Below, one piece after another: positions 32,570 through 44,144 of a DNA stretch of 64,000 bases; position 1 is the stretch's first letter; each line of letters begins with the position of its first letter. Source of the stretch: Hanleya hanleyi (Eukaryota > Mollusca > Polyplacophora > Lepidopleurida > Hanleyidae); the NCBI GenBank assembly GCA_036873755.1, contig JAVTVY010037258.1, forward strand, positions 1-64,000. Direction: 5' to 3'. The notes beneath the pieces are model-generated. The model was given only the letters and a program-made list of their open reading frames with translations, did no database searches and was not told where the DNA came from. A program made the position numbers and the translations under genes.

Positions 32570-34130
32570 CTAGTGTTTGTGCTGTGTGTCTGTCCGTCAG
32601 TCAGTCTGTCCATCTCCTTTCCTTGTGTGCAAGATATCTTGAGAACTACTGGACGGAATTTCACCAAACTTGGATGGAAGCTTCTTTGGGATAGCCCCCT
32701 CATTTGATCAGGTTTTGGTGTGTGTGAATGCGTTTGTCCGTGTCCGGTGTCCATCCGTCCGTCCTTCTACTGGTACATTTATATACAGGCCTTGTCTGCA
32801 AGATATCTTGAGAACTACTGGACGGAATTTCACCAAACTTGGGTGGAAGCTTCAATGGGTTAGCCATTTTGATTAGGTTTTGGTGTGTGTGCGTGCGTGC
32901 GTTCGTCCATGTCTGTGTGTCCGTCTGTCTACTTGTACATACAGAACTTGTCTGCAAGATATCTGGAGAACTACTACAATTTCACCAAACTTGGATGAAA
33001 GCTTCATTGGGATAAGCCCCCTCATCTGATTAGGTTTTGGTGTGTTTGCCTGCATTCATCCATGTCCAGTGACCATCCGTCCATCTACTTGTACATGTAT
33101 AGACAGGCCTTGTCTGGAGAACTACTGGACAGAAGTTAACCAAACTTGGATAGAAGCTTCATTGGGATAGCCACCTCATCTGATTAGGTTTTGATGTGTG
33201 TGTGTGCATTCGACCATATCCGGTGTCTGTCTGTCTGTTCATCTACTTGTACAGGTAAATGTATATACAGGCCCTGTCTGCAAGATATCTGAAGAACTAG
33301 TTAATGGAATTTCACCAAACTTGGATGGAAGGTTCATTGGGACAGCCCCCTCATCTGATTAGGTTTTGGTGTATGTGCAAGCATTCATTCTTGTCCGGTG
33401 TCCGTCGGTCCATCCGTCAATCTACTTGTACAAGTATATACCGGCTTTGTCTGCAAGATATCTGGAAAACTACCAGATGGAATTTCACCAAACTTGGATG
33501 GAAGCTTCATTGCAATGGGCTCCTCATCTGATTAGGTTTCGGTATGCATGCACGCGTTCATGTGGGTCTGTGTCCGTCCGTCCATCTACTTCTACATGTA
33601 TAGACAAACCTTGTCTGTTAGATATCTGGAGAACTCCTGGAAGGAATTTCACCAAACTTCATTGAAATGGCCTCCGCATCCGATTATGTTTTGGTTGTGT
33701 GAGCGTGTTTGGTGTCCATCCGTCTTGTCTACTTGTACATGAATAGCCCTTGTCCTCAAGATATCTACTGGATGGAATTTCCCCTGGATGGGAGCTTCAT
33801 TGTGATGGCATCCTCATCTGATTAGGTTTTGGTTTGATTGCTAACATCCATCCATTTTTGATGTATGTCTTTGTTACATGTATGTACAGGTCTACTCTTG
33901 TCTACAAGATATGTGGAGAACTACTGCATGAAATTTTGCCAAACTTGAATGGAAGCTTCATTGGAATGGCCTTGTGATCTAATTAGGTTTTGGTATGAGT
34001 GCTTGTGTAGGTCCATGCAAAAATGCGCTTCTGTCTGTCTGTCCAATTTTTGTTCACTCCATATCTTTGAAACTACTTATAGCAGATGCATGAAACTTGT
34101 ATACTGTACAGCATGTATATTATAGGTGTG
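32570..34130. repeat. 155-180-bp satellite (about nine units) in CARD-gene intron
   Basis: Each unit contains 'TGTCTGCAAGATATCTgGAG', 'AACTACTGGA..GAATTTC', 'ACCAAACTTGGATGgAAGCT', 'TCATTGGGATaGCC', 'CATCTGATTAGGTTTTGGT' and a TGTCCGTCCGTCCATCTACT block. Spacing between successive ACCAAACTTGG words is about 155-175 bp. Units diverge towards 34 kb. The frames seen on both strands are repeat products. A GATGCGCAGCTTTG word at 34319 recalls the end of the 26336 repeat family. Confidence 0.82.
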
Positions 34131-34972
34131 CCTCTTGCATGTTTTGCATATTTCCTATAATGTGATCAGTTTATAAATGATTGATGCTTCACAATTACAT
34201 GTATTTCACATTGGTTTGATGCGGTAGGTGTCGGCAATCCACCCATTGCTATATAAATCTCGACTCCTTACTGGGCTACTGCAACAATGAAAATTGCCTC
34301 TTCACAAATACATTTTTAGATGCGCAGCTTTGTTTAGGATACTTATTGCTACATTCATTTTATAGCAGTTTCCCTTAAATAATGTGTCCACTCAAGGCAA
34401 GGTGGGAGGTTGGGGGAGACGTATGTTTTTTCAACCAGCATAGGCTTCATGTTGGCACGGCAACTCAAGGCTCAAAGTGGAACCTCTAGTTCAAAATGGT
34501 GGCCATGAGAATGTTGCGTTCTCGTAGTTTTCCTGCAAAATTCTTGCCTTTTCACATGTTTCAAGCATAAAAGTCTGGGTACCATTTTTTTTTTTTTTTT
34601 TTTAATTTCAAATAGGATAATTATTTTCATTGATGTGGATGGATTTTTATTTTTTTGGTGGTGCTTGACCCCAAGATGTACTACTCTCCCATATGTAGAC
34701 CTATGAACTATCATCCCCAGCTCTTCTGATTTAAGACTTTCCATTGTGGCAGAGAGATGTAATGTACAACCCGAGCTATACAATCGAGAAGCGACTGGGG
34801 ATGAAGCATTTGCGTACACTTCGCCCGAACCCAAAAACCCTCCCTTGGCTACGGGCCTGTCAAAGTAGAAAAAAACAACAAATAATGAAGAATAATGAAA
34901 ATTAGGGGCGGTAGGTAAAATTACTTGCGGGCGGGTGACAGGAAACAAGGAATCAAGTGTGAACGGCCTTAC
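34131..34972. other. Intronic DNA of the CARD gene
   Basis: No coding exon is evident between the satellite and the first CARD exon. A long T run (34586-34602) and a T-rich stretch follow. The minus-strand frame that reads through from the exon is intron sequence after the GTAAGG donor. Confidence 0.45.
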
Positions 34973-35017
34973 CTGTATCTTGAAGGCAGCTAAGATTTCA
35001 GCATCTTGCCTCTGCAT
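34973..35017 (-). CDS. CARD-domain protein, first coding exon
   Basis: ATG at 35017 opens 15 codons (MQRQDAEILAAFKIQ) ending CAG|GTAAGG. This joins in phase 0 to 'ILDEQRDLLCKDL' of the exon at 31936. A short amphipathic helix before CARD helix 1 is usual. The sequence before the ATG (ATATCATC) is not a strong initiation context, so an upstream non-coding exon or a different start is possible. The 3-kb intron (31937-34972) holds a tandem array and a small hairpin. Confidence 0.7.
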
Positions 35018-35177
35018 GATGATATTTCGCTTTGATTTCGCGTATAGATAATAGGCCTACATTCATTCATACTAATGATTTCATCTTTCCCTTTAATGAC
35101 ATTATACTTGTCTGAAAAAAAAAACAAAAAAAAGACAATCAAACAATTCAAGATGCTTAGAAACAAACTATATACCA

Positions 35178-35850
35178 GGGGATCATTGCACAAAACTTGC
35201 GTAAGTTACGATCGACGTAAGGACTTACACCTGCGTTGCGCTCACACTACGCCCGGCTCTACACGCGTTTCACGAACCTGGCACAAGGCAGACGTTATTA
35301 CATATCCATTTACGCAATGCGTAAGTTCCAGATTTTCGGCTCTGCAATAAATATCACTTGGAATTTATGTTTAATTAGTATTGGATACAAGGTTGCTATG
35401 ATCATTGACGGCAATGGACTTTGTAAATATTTAACATCGAAAATTACACGTCAGAGCAATCTGCGTTTGAGGCTAAGGATCGTAAGTCTTGTATTCTCTC
35501 TTTTGTGAAAGGAGGTACGAAATACTGCACATTGTCTTTGAGAGATCGTATGCTAGGGAGAGAAAAAATAAAAGAACGACCATTTTCTGACTCCAAAAGT
35601 ATTGTACATTTTATAAGATACATAAAATTTGACAACTACGTCATTAGATTAATCTACTACAGGCATGGTTACATGCAAGCGAAGTTGCGCTCACGCTAAG
35701 CATACTCTCGGGCAGACTTAATGTTACGCAATAACTTACGGCTTTGCGCAACTTTAAAGGCTTTGTGACACGGGTCGGCGTAGCTACGCTCACGCTAAGT
35801 ATGACTTAGGCATGGACTTAGGCTTACGCACAGTTCGTGCAACGGTCCCC
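35178..35850. mobile_element. TIR element with GGGGA / TCCCC ends
   Basis: GGGGATCATTGCACAAAACT (35178) and the complement of CGTTGCACGAACTG...GTCCCC (to 35850) align as imperfect TIRs, both followed inwards by TGCGTAAG. The interior holds many CTTACGC/GCGTAAG and GCTCACGCTAAG words in both orientations. It has no transposase. I could not define a target duplication. Confidence 0.6.
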
Positions 35851-36984
35851 AGTGCCGTACATGCGCTGGTTTAGTTCTATTACTGGTACTCCTACTTTTG
35901 GTTGTTCAATACAACCATTTCCACAGCACACATTTTCGCAGCGACAACCACATCCGAAAAATAGCCCACATGTTATTCACTGGTGCAGTATTCACAGCAG
36001 GCATCAGTCATGTCAGTCGCGGCGACATCAGTATCACACTTTTGAAGCGTGACAAAATCAAAACCAGGGCTATTTCAACGCATTGTCACTGAACTATCGA
36101 CCAATCAGAGGGGACAGAAATCATTAGCCAGTTTACGTTGAGGGGGAATACCTTCCGTTGAATGGCTGAAATGGCGGGAGTTTCACTGTCATAACGCGTG
36201 CTGTAGAAATGCGCCAAGCTTCATATAATTTTGGTTTGCAGTTGTGGTTGTCGCAAAGGGTGCTGTGGAGATGGACCTTTATTATCAGAGTTCTTGCAAC
36301 ATTTCACCTTTAAGGTCCCGATATCATAGATCACCACCCACTCTTAGCCGGAGTCACTCTGGGTATACTTGTTGTCACAGATTCTTATAGAATCGACGGA
36401 TTCAAACTCATCATCCAGGAAGTAATGAGACTGCAGTGGGTGGATTTATTCAAAGTTTTACCACCCTTGACGCTCATGCAACCTATTCCATTGTCTGGGC
36501 GACAAGCTGATAAGCCGCAAGCAGACATTCAAATATTGATTGCTGTCGGTTTCGAGATACGTACCCATGATTTGTGAGCCCTTCTGCAAGATTTTGCTGA
36601 TCTCAAACTGCCTCTGTCACATCATGTTGATTTCAATTTCGAAATATGATCCCACATGGATGGATGGATGGATTTACTTGTGCACTCCATCATGGTATGA
36701 TGGGCACTGGTCATGAAGGACATGCCATGTAACGCATTCCTCCACACCTCCCTACACATGGTCCCTTGTACCAGTGTCACATAGACACCGAATCATGATC
36801 TTCAGCATGACTTCTCTGATATTTTAACACAGAGCCTCATTTCCACTGTCAGTGAACTCCGTTCAGATAGTGGAAAAGATGATCAGTTAAAGCAGATCAG
36901 CACCATGAATTGTCTTACTCGTATATCTTTTAAAAAAAATATAGTATTTAGGTACAATACCTCCTGAACCATCCTAGATGAAAA
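35851..36984. other. Non-coding stretch
   Basis: Two overlapping short plus frames at 35837-36092 show no family features. A (GATG)n tract sits at 36657-36672. I see nothing else. Confidence 0.4.
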
Positions 36985-37087
36985 AAACCATCTATGAATT
37001 GAAGTGATATCTGATGGCCGTTATTCATAATAAATGGCTGAATATGAACAACGGCCATCAGATATCACATCAATTCATAGATGGTTT
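36985..37087. repeat. 38-bp hairpin
   Basis: AAACCATCTATGAATTGAAG onwards (36985-37022) pairs with 37050-37087, with two mismatches and a loop of about 27 nt. The inner stem GATATCTGATGGCCGTT is perfect. Weaker complementarity continues outwards for about 20 bp on each side, so this is the core of a small palindromic element. Confidence 0.75.
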
Positions 37088-37250
37088 TCTCCATCTTGGG
37101 TCATACCCTAGCCTAGTTCAACTATATTTCGCTAATGTGATCCAACAGTGAAAATTAATATATATAATAAAAAAAAAAATAATACAAAACAACTATATAT
37201 CTGCTTCTGGCTGAGTTAGAACAAGTGATTATGATATTTCATTATACAGC

Positions 37251-37660
37251 CTATGAGTGTTGATCCCTTACCTGCTTACACACGTGTTCGGTGTTGTCAA
37301 CTTGTTGGTGATGTTTCACACACTGTCAATGAATCTCGAGTGACTCCCGCTTTGTCAAATGAAAGTATGTTGGGAAGTGCGTATACTTTGTTATGTCCTC
37401 CTCATAGTGGGAAATTATGCCAATTCATATCGGGAGTTAACCAGATAACGAACAAAAAAAACCCGGCTCAGCTGTCGGTAAATGTGTGTGGGGAAAACCA
37501 GGAAGTCACCAGCAGGGTAGCAGCAGCCACATCAAGGGCAGTAACTCGTCTTAGATCCGCATCAAGGGGAACAACTCTTGTTAGCCGTTCAGGTTCTGTT
37601 GCCAGTCATTTGGTGCATGATCCATGGGACTTTTCCATGCCCTACATCACACACTGCAGA
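37251..37660 (+). CDS. Possible internal or terminal exon, unknown protein
   Basis: A plus frame is open from an acceptor-like TTCATTATACAG (ends 37250) for well over 130 codons. Its composition (Ser, Val, Arg, Cys) differs from translated intergenic DNA, but I do not recognise a family. The later part, from about 37660 (CCCCCCTGCGGACAA, then ATATATATA), looks non-coding. It may be an exon of a host gene or a fragment of an uncharacterised repeat ORF. No partner exon is visible. Confidence 0.22.
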
Positions 37661-37780
37661 CATTTCCCCCCTGCGGACAATTTACCCTACGGGCATTTCC
37701 CCCTTCATATATATATAACAACTCTGTATAACAACCAAATTTCGCATTTTATGAATTCCACGAAATCTGTAACCAAAATA

Positions 37781-38385
37781 TGTAATTCCGTCACATAATT
37801 CAAAATCTCGGTTATGTTATTCCTGAGCAATTTTGCCCATGTTGTTGGCCAGTCATTCTCGCTCTTTCAGATTCAATCGATTATTACGTGCATTGCCGGG
37901 TACTTGACAACAGAATTCATGTGTGTGGGTCTGTCCTCAGAATTTTTTAGACCGGATGAAATTGAAATAGGAAAAAATCTCCTTGAAACGGACCAAAATG
38001 TAATTCCGTCACGCAGTTTTGCTTAACCACATTTATCAATTTGAAATTTTACTTGACAGAAATCAGATATAATGTAGTCCAGACGCTCAGGATTCGAATA
38101 AAACCTCATCTGAAATGAGAAACATTCGAGTTTTGATGGAATATTTATGTAACCAACACGTCTTCATAAGGTGGTTACTTCACCGTAATTCCGTCACGCG
38201 ATATTCGAATGTCACGTGATCAGGTGCAAAACAATTGTACTTCCCCTTTTTTCTCTCTTCCTATAGTTCTTAGTAATAGGGTTAGGAAAATGATAATCCA
38301 AAACAGATGTTATCATGGACGAGTAATAACCGGAGTTCAGAATAACTCACAACATGGGTACCGGTACCTTGTAATTCCGTCACGC
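37781..38385. repeat. Four spaced TGTAATTCCGTCACGC motifs
   Basis: TGTAATTCCGTCAC occurs at 37781, and GTAATTCCGTCACGC at 38000, 38185 and 38371, with spacings of about 218, 185 and 186 bp. The sequence between copies is not visibly repeated. Confidence 0.65.
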
Positions 38386-38409
38386 TGGAATTCATGGTTT
38401 ACTCAATGT

Positions 38410-38645
38410 CGATGGGTAAAAGGAAAACTACAAACGTCCTCAATTATTTGGAGGAATATATTGCAAATATGGCACCTCGAAGTGAACACTGACAAAACAA
38501 AGTCCATGAACCTGCAGCAAAGAAAGCGTACGCAATCCCAATGACCCTTACACTATGCAAAACTGTTCCTCCTATCGATAGGGCCTACCTGGGAATTGTC
38601 ATAAATGACAAAGGTGAATTAAAAAAAAAGTACCTTAACCTGAAA
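38410..38645 (+). pseudogene. LINE reverse transcriptase fragment
   Basis: Across two frames the sequence reads 'LNYLEEYIANMA', 'LEVNTDKTKSMNLQQRKR' and 'YLGIVINDKGELK', the palm-to-thumb region of a non-LTR reverse transcriptase (LKVNxxKTK then YLGxxxxxxG). At least two frame changes and a TGA break it. No element ends are visible. Confidence 0.65.
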
Positions 38646-39019
38646 GGAAGGATAACTATTTAAACTACAGAAAATCTATACCAATCAAGATCTACACTAA
38701 ACTTTTTAAAACCATAAATACAAATGTCTAAAACTGTGAATTTGTTAATTAGGCTAGATGATCAATACAAATCAATAAAATTAACAAGATGACATACAAA
38801 CAAACTCAAATCAAATTCACCAAATACACACTTCATACTTCAAACCAAACATCAAACCTTGCCAGTCGAGTAGAACTTGGTCCCAGTATTCGGTATTGAG
38901 GCGGTCTAACTTTATGAACGTTATTGATCATGGTATTCTCACAGCGTCTATTAAGATGCACATGAGAGACTTCAGTCAGAAAACTACCGATAATACAAAA
39001 AACTGATATAACCTTAACT

Positions 39020-39285
39020 CAAGGCTATTCTATGGATAACAACTTCTTTATTGCTGTGGAGCTGACGTTTCGTTGGAGATACTTCCAACTTTTTTAAAGC
39101 TATTCTATGGATAACAACTTCTTATTGCTGTGGAGCTAACGTTTCGTTGGAGATACTTCCAACTTTTTCAAAGCTCTCATTAGCTTTGAAAAAGTTGGAA
39201 GTATCTCCAACGGCTCCACAGCAGTCTCTCCAGCAGCTCCACAGCAATAAGAAGTTGTTATCCACATAGAATAGCCTTGTGTTAT
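39020..39285. repeat. Two direct and one inverted ~75-90-bp repeat
   Basis: 'GGCTATTCTATGGATAACAA' and 'GTTGGAGATACTTCCAACTT' occur twice in tandem (about 39023-39098, 39099-39172). An inverted copy follows at 39184-39278 (AAAGTTGGAAGTATCTCCAA ... ATAGAATAGCC). The cluster can fold as a long hairpin. Confidence 0.75.
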
Positions 39286-40239
39286 ATGCGCCGACTTCTA
39301 AATGCCTATCAAAGAAATGATATAACCCTATTTGCTGATTTCACTCGATCAACCCATGTTCGAAACACAAATAGGCTCTACTCTCAAAACAGTCAAATCA
39401 AAGCTGGAAGAACAATGCCAATTGTACTTCTTCACTTCACAAAACTTCTGGAAAACTGACAATCAATATCACAAATATACAAAACATATGGCAGATCATC
39501 TTCGCTGACCCAAGTCTAACACTACACGTTAGTGTAGTATTTAGCTTGAAAATGTGAAGATGATGGCAGACCGGATACGTACGGTACCTGAACAGTGTTA
39601 CCAACCCTAACCATAACCTCTGACTATAGCAACAATACATTAGAAATTGAAACCGGGCGATATCATGGAATCAGTAGGTCTGAACGAATCCGCAAACAAT
39701 GTAATGACGATTCAGCGGAACTTAAACTCATCAATTCCTTCTCAGGTTTGAAACTTTTTAAGAACTGAGGCGAGATCTGTTCCAGTCCCTCCCACCAGAA
39801 CTCGGTCCACTCTTCACTGAATACTTCTGATACAATAGCCGACACAGACAACCAATATTCCATGCAAATATCTGCTGCAATCTACAAAATGTACGTGGAA
39901 CGATTTGATGTGCAACAAGCAGCCAGAGGATGCTAGGTCCCCCGCCAAAATGGCAGCAATATTTATAAGCGCTGTCGGTTTCAGAAGATATTCATGAGGA
40001 TGGCAACAGCTACTTCACAGGCGTAAGAAGCAGAGGGGTCTTTCCACCTTCCCAGGTTTTGAGATCAACTCCGAATGGCTGACTGAATGTTGATTGCTAC
40101 TGTAATATATTTTCTTTACCATGTAGCATGAAAATTATGTAACCGAAATGCAACCCCAAGAGAACTCATGGCATATTATCTGCAAACTGAATTTGACAAG
40201 AATATGAAGGCATCTTCAACCTATTGCCCAGAAACCAAA

Positions 40240-42025
40240 TTTAGACTTTGCCACAAGGAGTCACCACCTGTAGGTGCAAGCAGGCAAAACACAATCCCAA
40301 ATGACATCTCATGTCATGGTATCGGCATATGAACTTTGAGACTCTGAAGAGGGTCCTCAAGTTATTGCCGGTACTAGATGCCCACCGGTGTTCATGTTAT
40401 TTGGGGCGGGTCACATATGAATACAAAATTTGAGAATAATCTGATGAGCAGTTGCCAAATTGTTGCCCGGAAACAAATTTTTCCACCAGGAGACGCCACC
40501 TGTAGGCAGAAGCGGGAAAAATACAATCCCAAGGAACATGGTATCGTGGGGACATCTGCATACCCAATTTGAGAAGAATCCGATGAGGGTCCTCAAGTTA
40601 TTGCCCAGAAACCAAATTTAGATTTTGACACCAGGTGACGCCACCTCTAGGCGCAAGTCAGTGAAATGCATTATCAAGCGACATCTTATGTCACGGTACA
40701 TTCATACAAAATTTGAGAAGAATCCGATGGTCAGTTCTCAAGTTATTAACCGGAAACGAATTTGTGATGTTGCCACCAGGTGGCGCCACCTGTGAGTGCA
40801 AGTGAGCGAAAGGCAATCCCAAGCAACAGCTCCTGGCATGGTAAATGCATGCCAAATTTGAGAAAAATCCGATGAGCCGCAACGTTTCTCATGTTACCCA
40901 GAAAGGTACATATGTAGGATATTTCAAAGAAATTCGACCAAGTGTTTCTAAGTTATCACTTGCAGCATGGAATAATGGAATGAACTCTAGTGGCGCCACC
41001 TCCGGGTGGATTTTGCTGAAACGCATCACCAACTGTGTTTTGTCGCAGGGAATGCATTTACCAAATTTTTCGAAGAAATCCGACAAATTGTTCGAAAGTT
41101 ATCGCTCGCGAAGCATTTGAACAAACATGAACGGACATGCATTAAAGATTGGAACAAGACCCAGTGGCGCCACCTACAGGCGGATCTTGCTGAAACGTAA
41201 TACCAGCGACATCTTGTCGCAAAGAATGCAGATGCCAAATTTCGGAGGAATCCGACAAAGCATTTAGGAGTTATCGCTTACGCAGTATTTGCACGGACAT
41301 GCACTAAATATAGGAACAAGACCCAGTGGCGCCATCTACAGGCGGATCTTGCTGAAACGTAATACCAACAGACGTCTTGTCGCAAAGAATGCAGATGCCA
41401 AATTTCGGAGGAATCCGACAAAGCAGTTAGGAGTTATCGCTTATGAAGCATTTGCACGAACATCCGCTAAAGATTGGAACAAGACCCAGTGACGCCACCT
41501 ACAGGCGGATCTTGCTGAAACGTAATACCAACAGACGTCTTGTCGCAAAGAATGCAGATGCCAAATTTCGGAGGAATCCGACAAAGCATTTAAGAGTTAT
41601 CGCTTACGAAGTATTTGCACGGACATGCACGGACATGCACGGACATGCCCTAAAGATTGGAACAAGACCCAGTGGCGCCACCTACAGGCGGATCTTGCTG
41701 AAACGTAATACCAAGAGACGTCTTGTCGCAAAGAATGCAGATGCCAAATTTCGGAGGAATCCGACAAAGGATTTAGAAGTTATTGCTTACGAAGTATTTG
41801 CACGGACATGTCCGTGCATGCACGGACACATAGAAGCAAGACCCCAGTGGCGCCACCTACAGGCAGATCTTGCTGAAACGCAATACCAAGAGATATCTTG
41901 TCGCAAAGAATGCAGATGCCAAATTTCGGAGGAATCCGACAAAGCATTTAGAAGTTATTGCTTACGAAGTATTTGCACGGACATGTCCGTGCATGCACGG
42001 ACACATAGAAGCAAGAACCATTTTA
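40240..42025. repeat. ~163-190-bp satellite with TGGCGCCACCT
   Basis: Diverged units run from about 40240 and near-identical ones from 41160. In the latter, TGGCGCCAcCTACAGGCGGA recurs at about 41164, 41327, 41490, 41672 and 41845. Shared words are TGTCGCAAAGAATGCAGATG, AAATTTCGGAGGAATCCGAC and CACGGACATGC. Length differences come from extra CACGGACATG copies and a GTCCGTGCATGCACGGAC dyad. The array stays open in one frame for more than 200 codons, which is a repeat effect. Confidence 0.85.
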
Positions 42026-42297
42026 AAGTCCCCGGCCGCGTTGCGGCGGGGGACAATAAATGTCGCCAGAATGTCTCGGTTGCATACTATGCTGTCACGT
42101 GTTTGTTACATCATTTCAACTTGATTGGTTATGTTTGCCATACTTTTGTACACAAAGGTAGTGCAATAAAAGATGTGTATTCATGTTCTAAGAATTTACA
42201 GATGTGTAATATTACGCGCGTTTTTTAAATCTACGCGATTGTAAACTTGCGCCGCGCGTTTTTAAAATCTCAAGATTGCGCAAATATTTTAAAATTT

Positions 42298-42513
42298 TAG
42301 TATATAAAGCGTAAATTCCCTCGTAATGAGGGTGAGGGTGATGTGTCATGTGGCGATGACGTCACAGATGACGTTACTTCCGGTGACATTACTTTCGGCT
42401 CAAAGGTCACTTCCTGGTCAAAGATCATTCCGGGTCATATGTCATTTCCGGGTCAAAGGTAACTCAGCAAGAGTGATCTACCCCTAAAGAAGACCGTGCG
42501 CTGCAGTGATTTC
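42298..42513 (+). repeat. Outer part of left TIR
   Basis: It is the reverse complement of 49884-50109. It contains CGTCA, ACTTCCGG and repeated GGTCAAAG/GGGTCA words. It ends at GCTGCAGTGATTTC, where the Penelope-like insertion begins. Confidence 0.85.
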
Positions 42514-42520
42514 TGCCAGT

Positions 42521-43866
42521 ACCTAAATATAGAGAGCCGAGAAGAATAAATCTGAAGGCTGACCAGAAGATAGTCCTGTCTGCATTGGAACAGCACGTTA
42601 TTGATTGGTCGAAGCGAGAAAAAGTTGAACCTACAGTACTCGCTGATTGGCTGGACCTCACCAAAAGCAAGGTCGTTGAAACAATCCGCCATATTGACAG
42701 AAGTACTCTTCCCACGGCAAAACAAGTACTGAGAAACCTCAATTCGCAAGAAGTTCTTGCAAATCTCCAGAGTAAATTCGTCATTGTCCCAGCAGACAAA
42801 GCTCCAAATAATATAATATTCATATGTAAATATTACTATTACCAGGTGCTGGTTAAAGAATTGAGTGTAGACCTATCATCATCAAATACGTCTACTTACT
42901 CCCAATCGCTATATAGCTGAAATATTGCTGAATGCGACGTTAAACCTTAATTCTCTCTCTCTCTCTTACTCCCAAACTTCAGTTACTCTGGAAGATTTAT
43001 TTAACAATCACAAAACGTTTCTCAGGGAAAGAGGTATTTGTCTTCCAACCAATCATAACGACATACCAAAAGTATACTGGACTCCCAAAATGCATAAATC
43101 ACCATACAAAGCTAGATTCATAGCTGGTTCTAGAAGCTGCACCACGAAGCTTCTTTCAACCCTATCGACGAGGGCCCTTCAGGAGGTAAAAGCATTTTGG
43201 GAAAGCTATTGCGCCACTATTTCTAAAAACTCTGGCGTTGAATGTATGTGGATATTAAAAAACTCAAAATGTCTTACGGAAGAACTTGATGCTAAAAGTC
43301 ACATACCGTACAGACATGTATCCACATGGGATTTCTCGACTCTCTATACTACAATCCCTCATCAAGACCTTATTGACCGTCTAAGTTCATTAATAGTATC
43401 TGTGTTCAAGAAAACTGATCGTAGTTATATTAATGTCGGAAGCCATAAAGAATTCTTTAGCTCTACTACATACAAGAGATATCATTCATGGGATGTTTCT
43501 TTGTTATAGAGTTGCTTGAATTTCTCATTAAAAATATCTATGTGAAATTTGGCAACACAATATATCAACAGCATATAGGTATTCCAATGGGTACTAATTG
43601 CGCATCCCTGTTGGCTGACCTGTATCTGTTCTCTTATGAATATGACTATATGCAGGCGCTTTCAAAAACCGATCCATTCAAAGCCCGTTCCTTCTCATTC
43701 ACCAAACGCTATATAGACGATCTTCTCGCTGTGGATAATCGCTATATAAATGACGCAATGAAGGATATATATCCACCTTCAATGGATTTGAAGGAAACTA
43801 CAGATAGCCCTACAGGCACATCATATTTAGATCTTTATCTCTACAAAAATGAAGCGGGCAATGAAG
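42521..43866 (+). pseudogene. Penelope-like element copy A, truncated and frameshifted
   Basis: From CCTAAATATAGAGAGCC onwards this is a copy of the reverse transcriptase gene at 44145-46595, with scattered substitutions. It starts in the middle of the protein ('KYREPRRINL' region) and ends just after 'YLDLYLYKNEAG', so it lacks both the endonuclease part and the C-terminus. Two lesions break it: a 59-bp SINE-tail insertion with an 11-bp duplication (42895-42975), and loss of one T near 43503 next to 'SWDVS'. Motif A (STWDFSTLYT), IPMGTNC and YIDDLL are still recognisable. Confidence 0.9.
42906..42964 (+). mobile_element. 59-bp SINE/LINE tail insertion with 11-bp TSD
   Basis: TCGCTATATAGCTGAAATAT ... 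GCGACGTTAAACC ... (CT)n interrupts copy A. CTTACTCCCAA occurs on both sides (42895-42905 and 42965-42975). The uninterrupted sequence is present in copy B near 45390-45403, which is a direct empty site. Confidence 0.92.
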
Positions 43867-43876
43867 AAACATTTTT

Positions 43877-44139
43877 GGTGAGGTCCAGCCAATCAGCGAG
43901 TACTGTAGGTTCAACTTTTTCTCGCTTCGACCAATCAATAACGTGCTGTTCCAATGCAGACAGGACTATCTTCTGGTCAGCCTTCAGATTTATTCTTCTC
44001 GGCTCTCTATATTTAGGTACTGGCAGAAATCACTGCAGCGCACGGTCTTCTTTAGGGGTAGATCACTCTTGCTGAGTTACCTTTGACCCGGAAATGACAT
44101 ATGACCCGGAATGATCTTTGACCAGGAAGTGACCTTTGA
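43877..44139. repeat. 263-bp inverted copy of 42400-42662
   Basis: This block is the reverse complement of 42400-42662 and spans both host TIR sequence and the first 140 bp of Penelope-like copy A. It is bracketed by two copies of AATGAAGAAAaCATTTTT (43860-43878 and 44140-44161), which look like a long target duplication. The two joined sequence sources show that it was copied after copy A had landed in the TIR. Confidence 0.88.
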
Positions 44140-44144
44140 AATGA

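Noticed and set aside
32473..33742. Frames of 60-99 codons on both strands
   Set aside because: Satellite unit translations in the CARD-gene intron.
34472..35017. Single 181-codon minus-strand protein
   Set aside because: Only the first 15 codons are coding; a GTAAGG donor follows, and the next CARD residues are supplied by the exon at 31936.
41289..42228. Plus-strand frame of 261 codons
   Set aside because: It is a product of the TGGCGCCACCT satellite, and units shift frame where the period is not a multiple of three.
43911..44075. Plus-strand tail of a frame resembling a minus-strand frame at 42464-42823
   Set aside because: This is the inverted 263-bp patch read from its other strand, not protein-coding homology.
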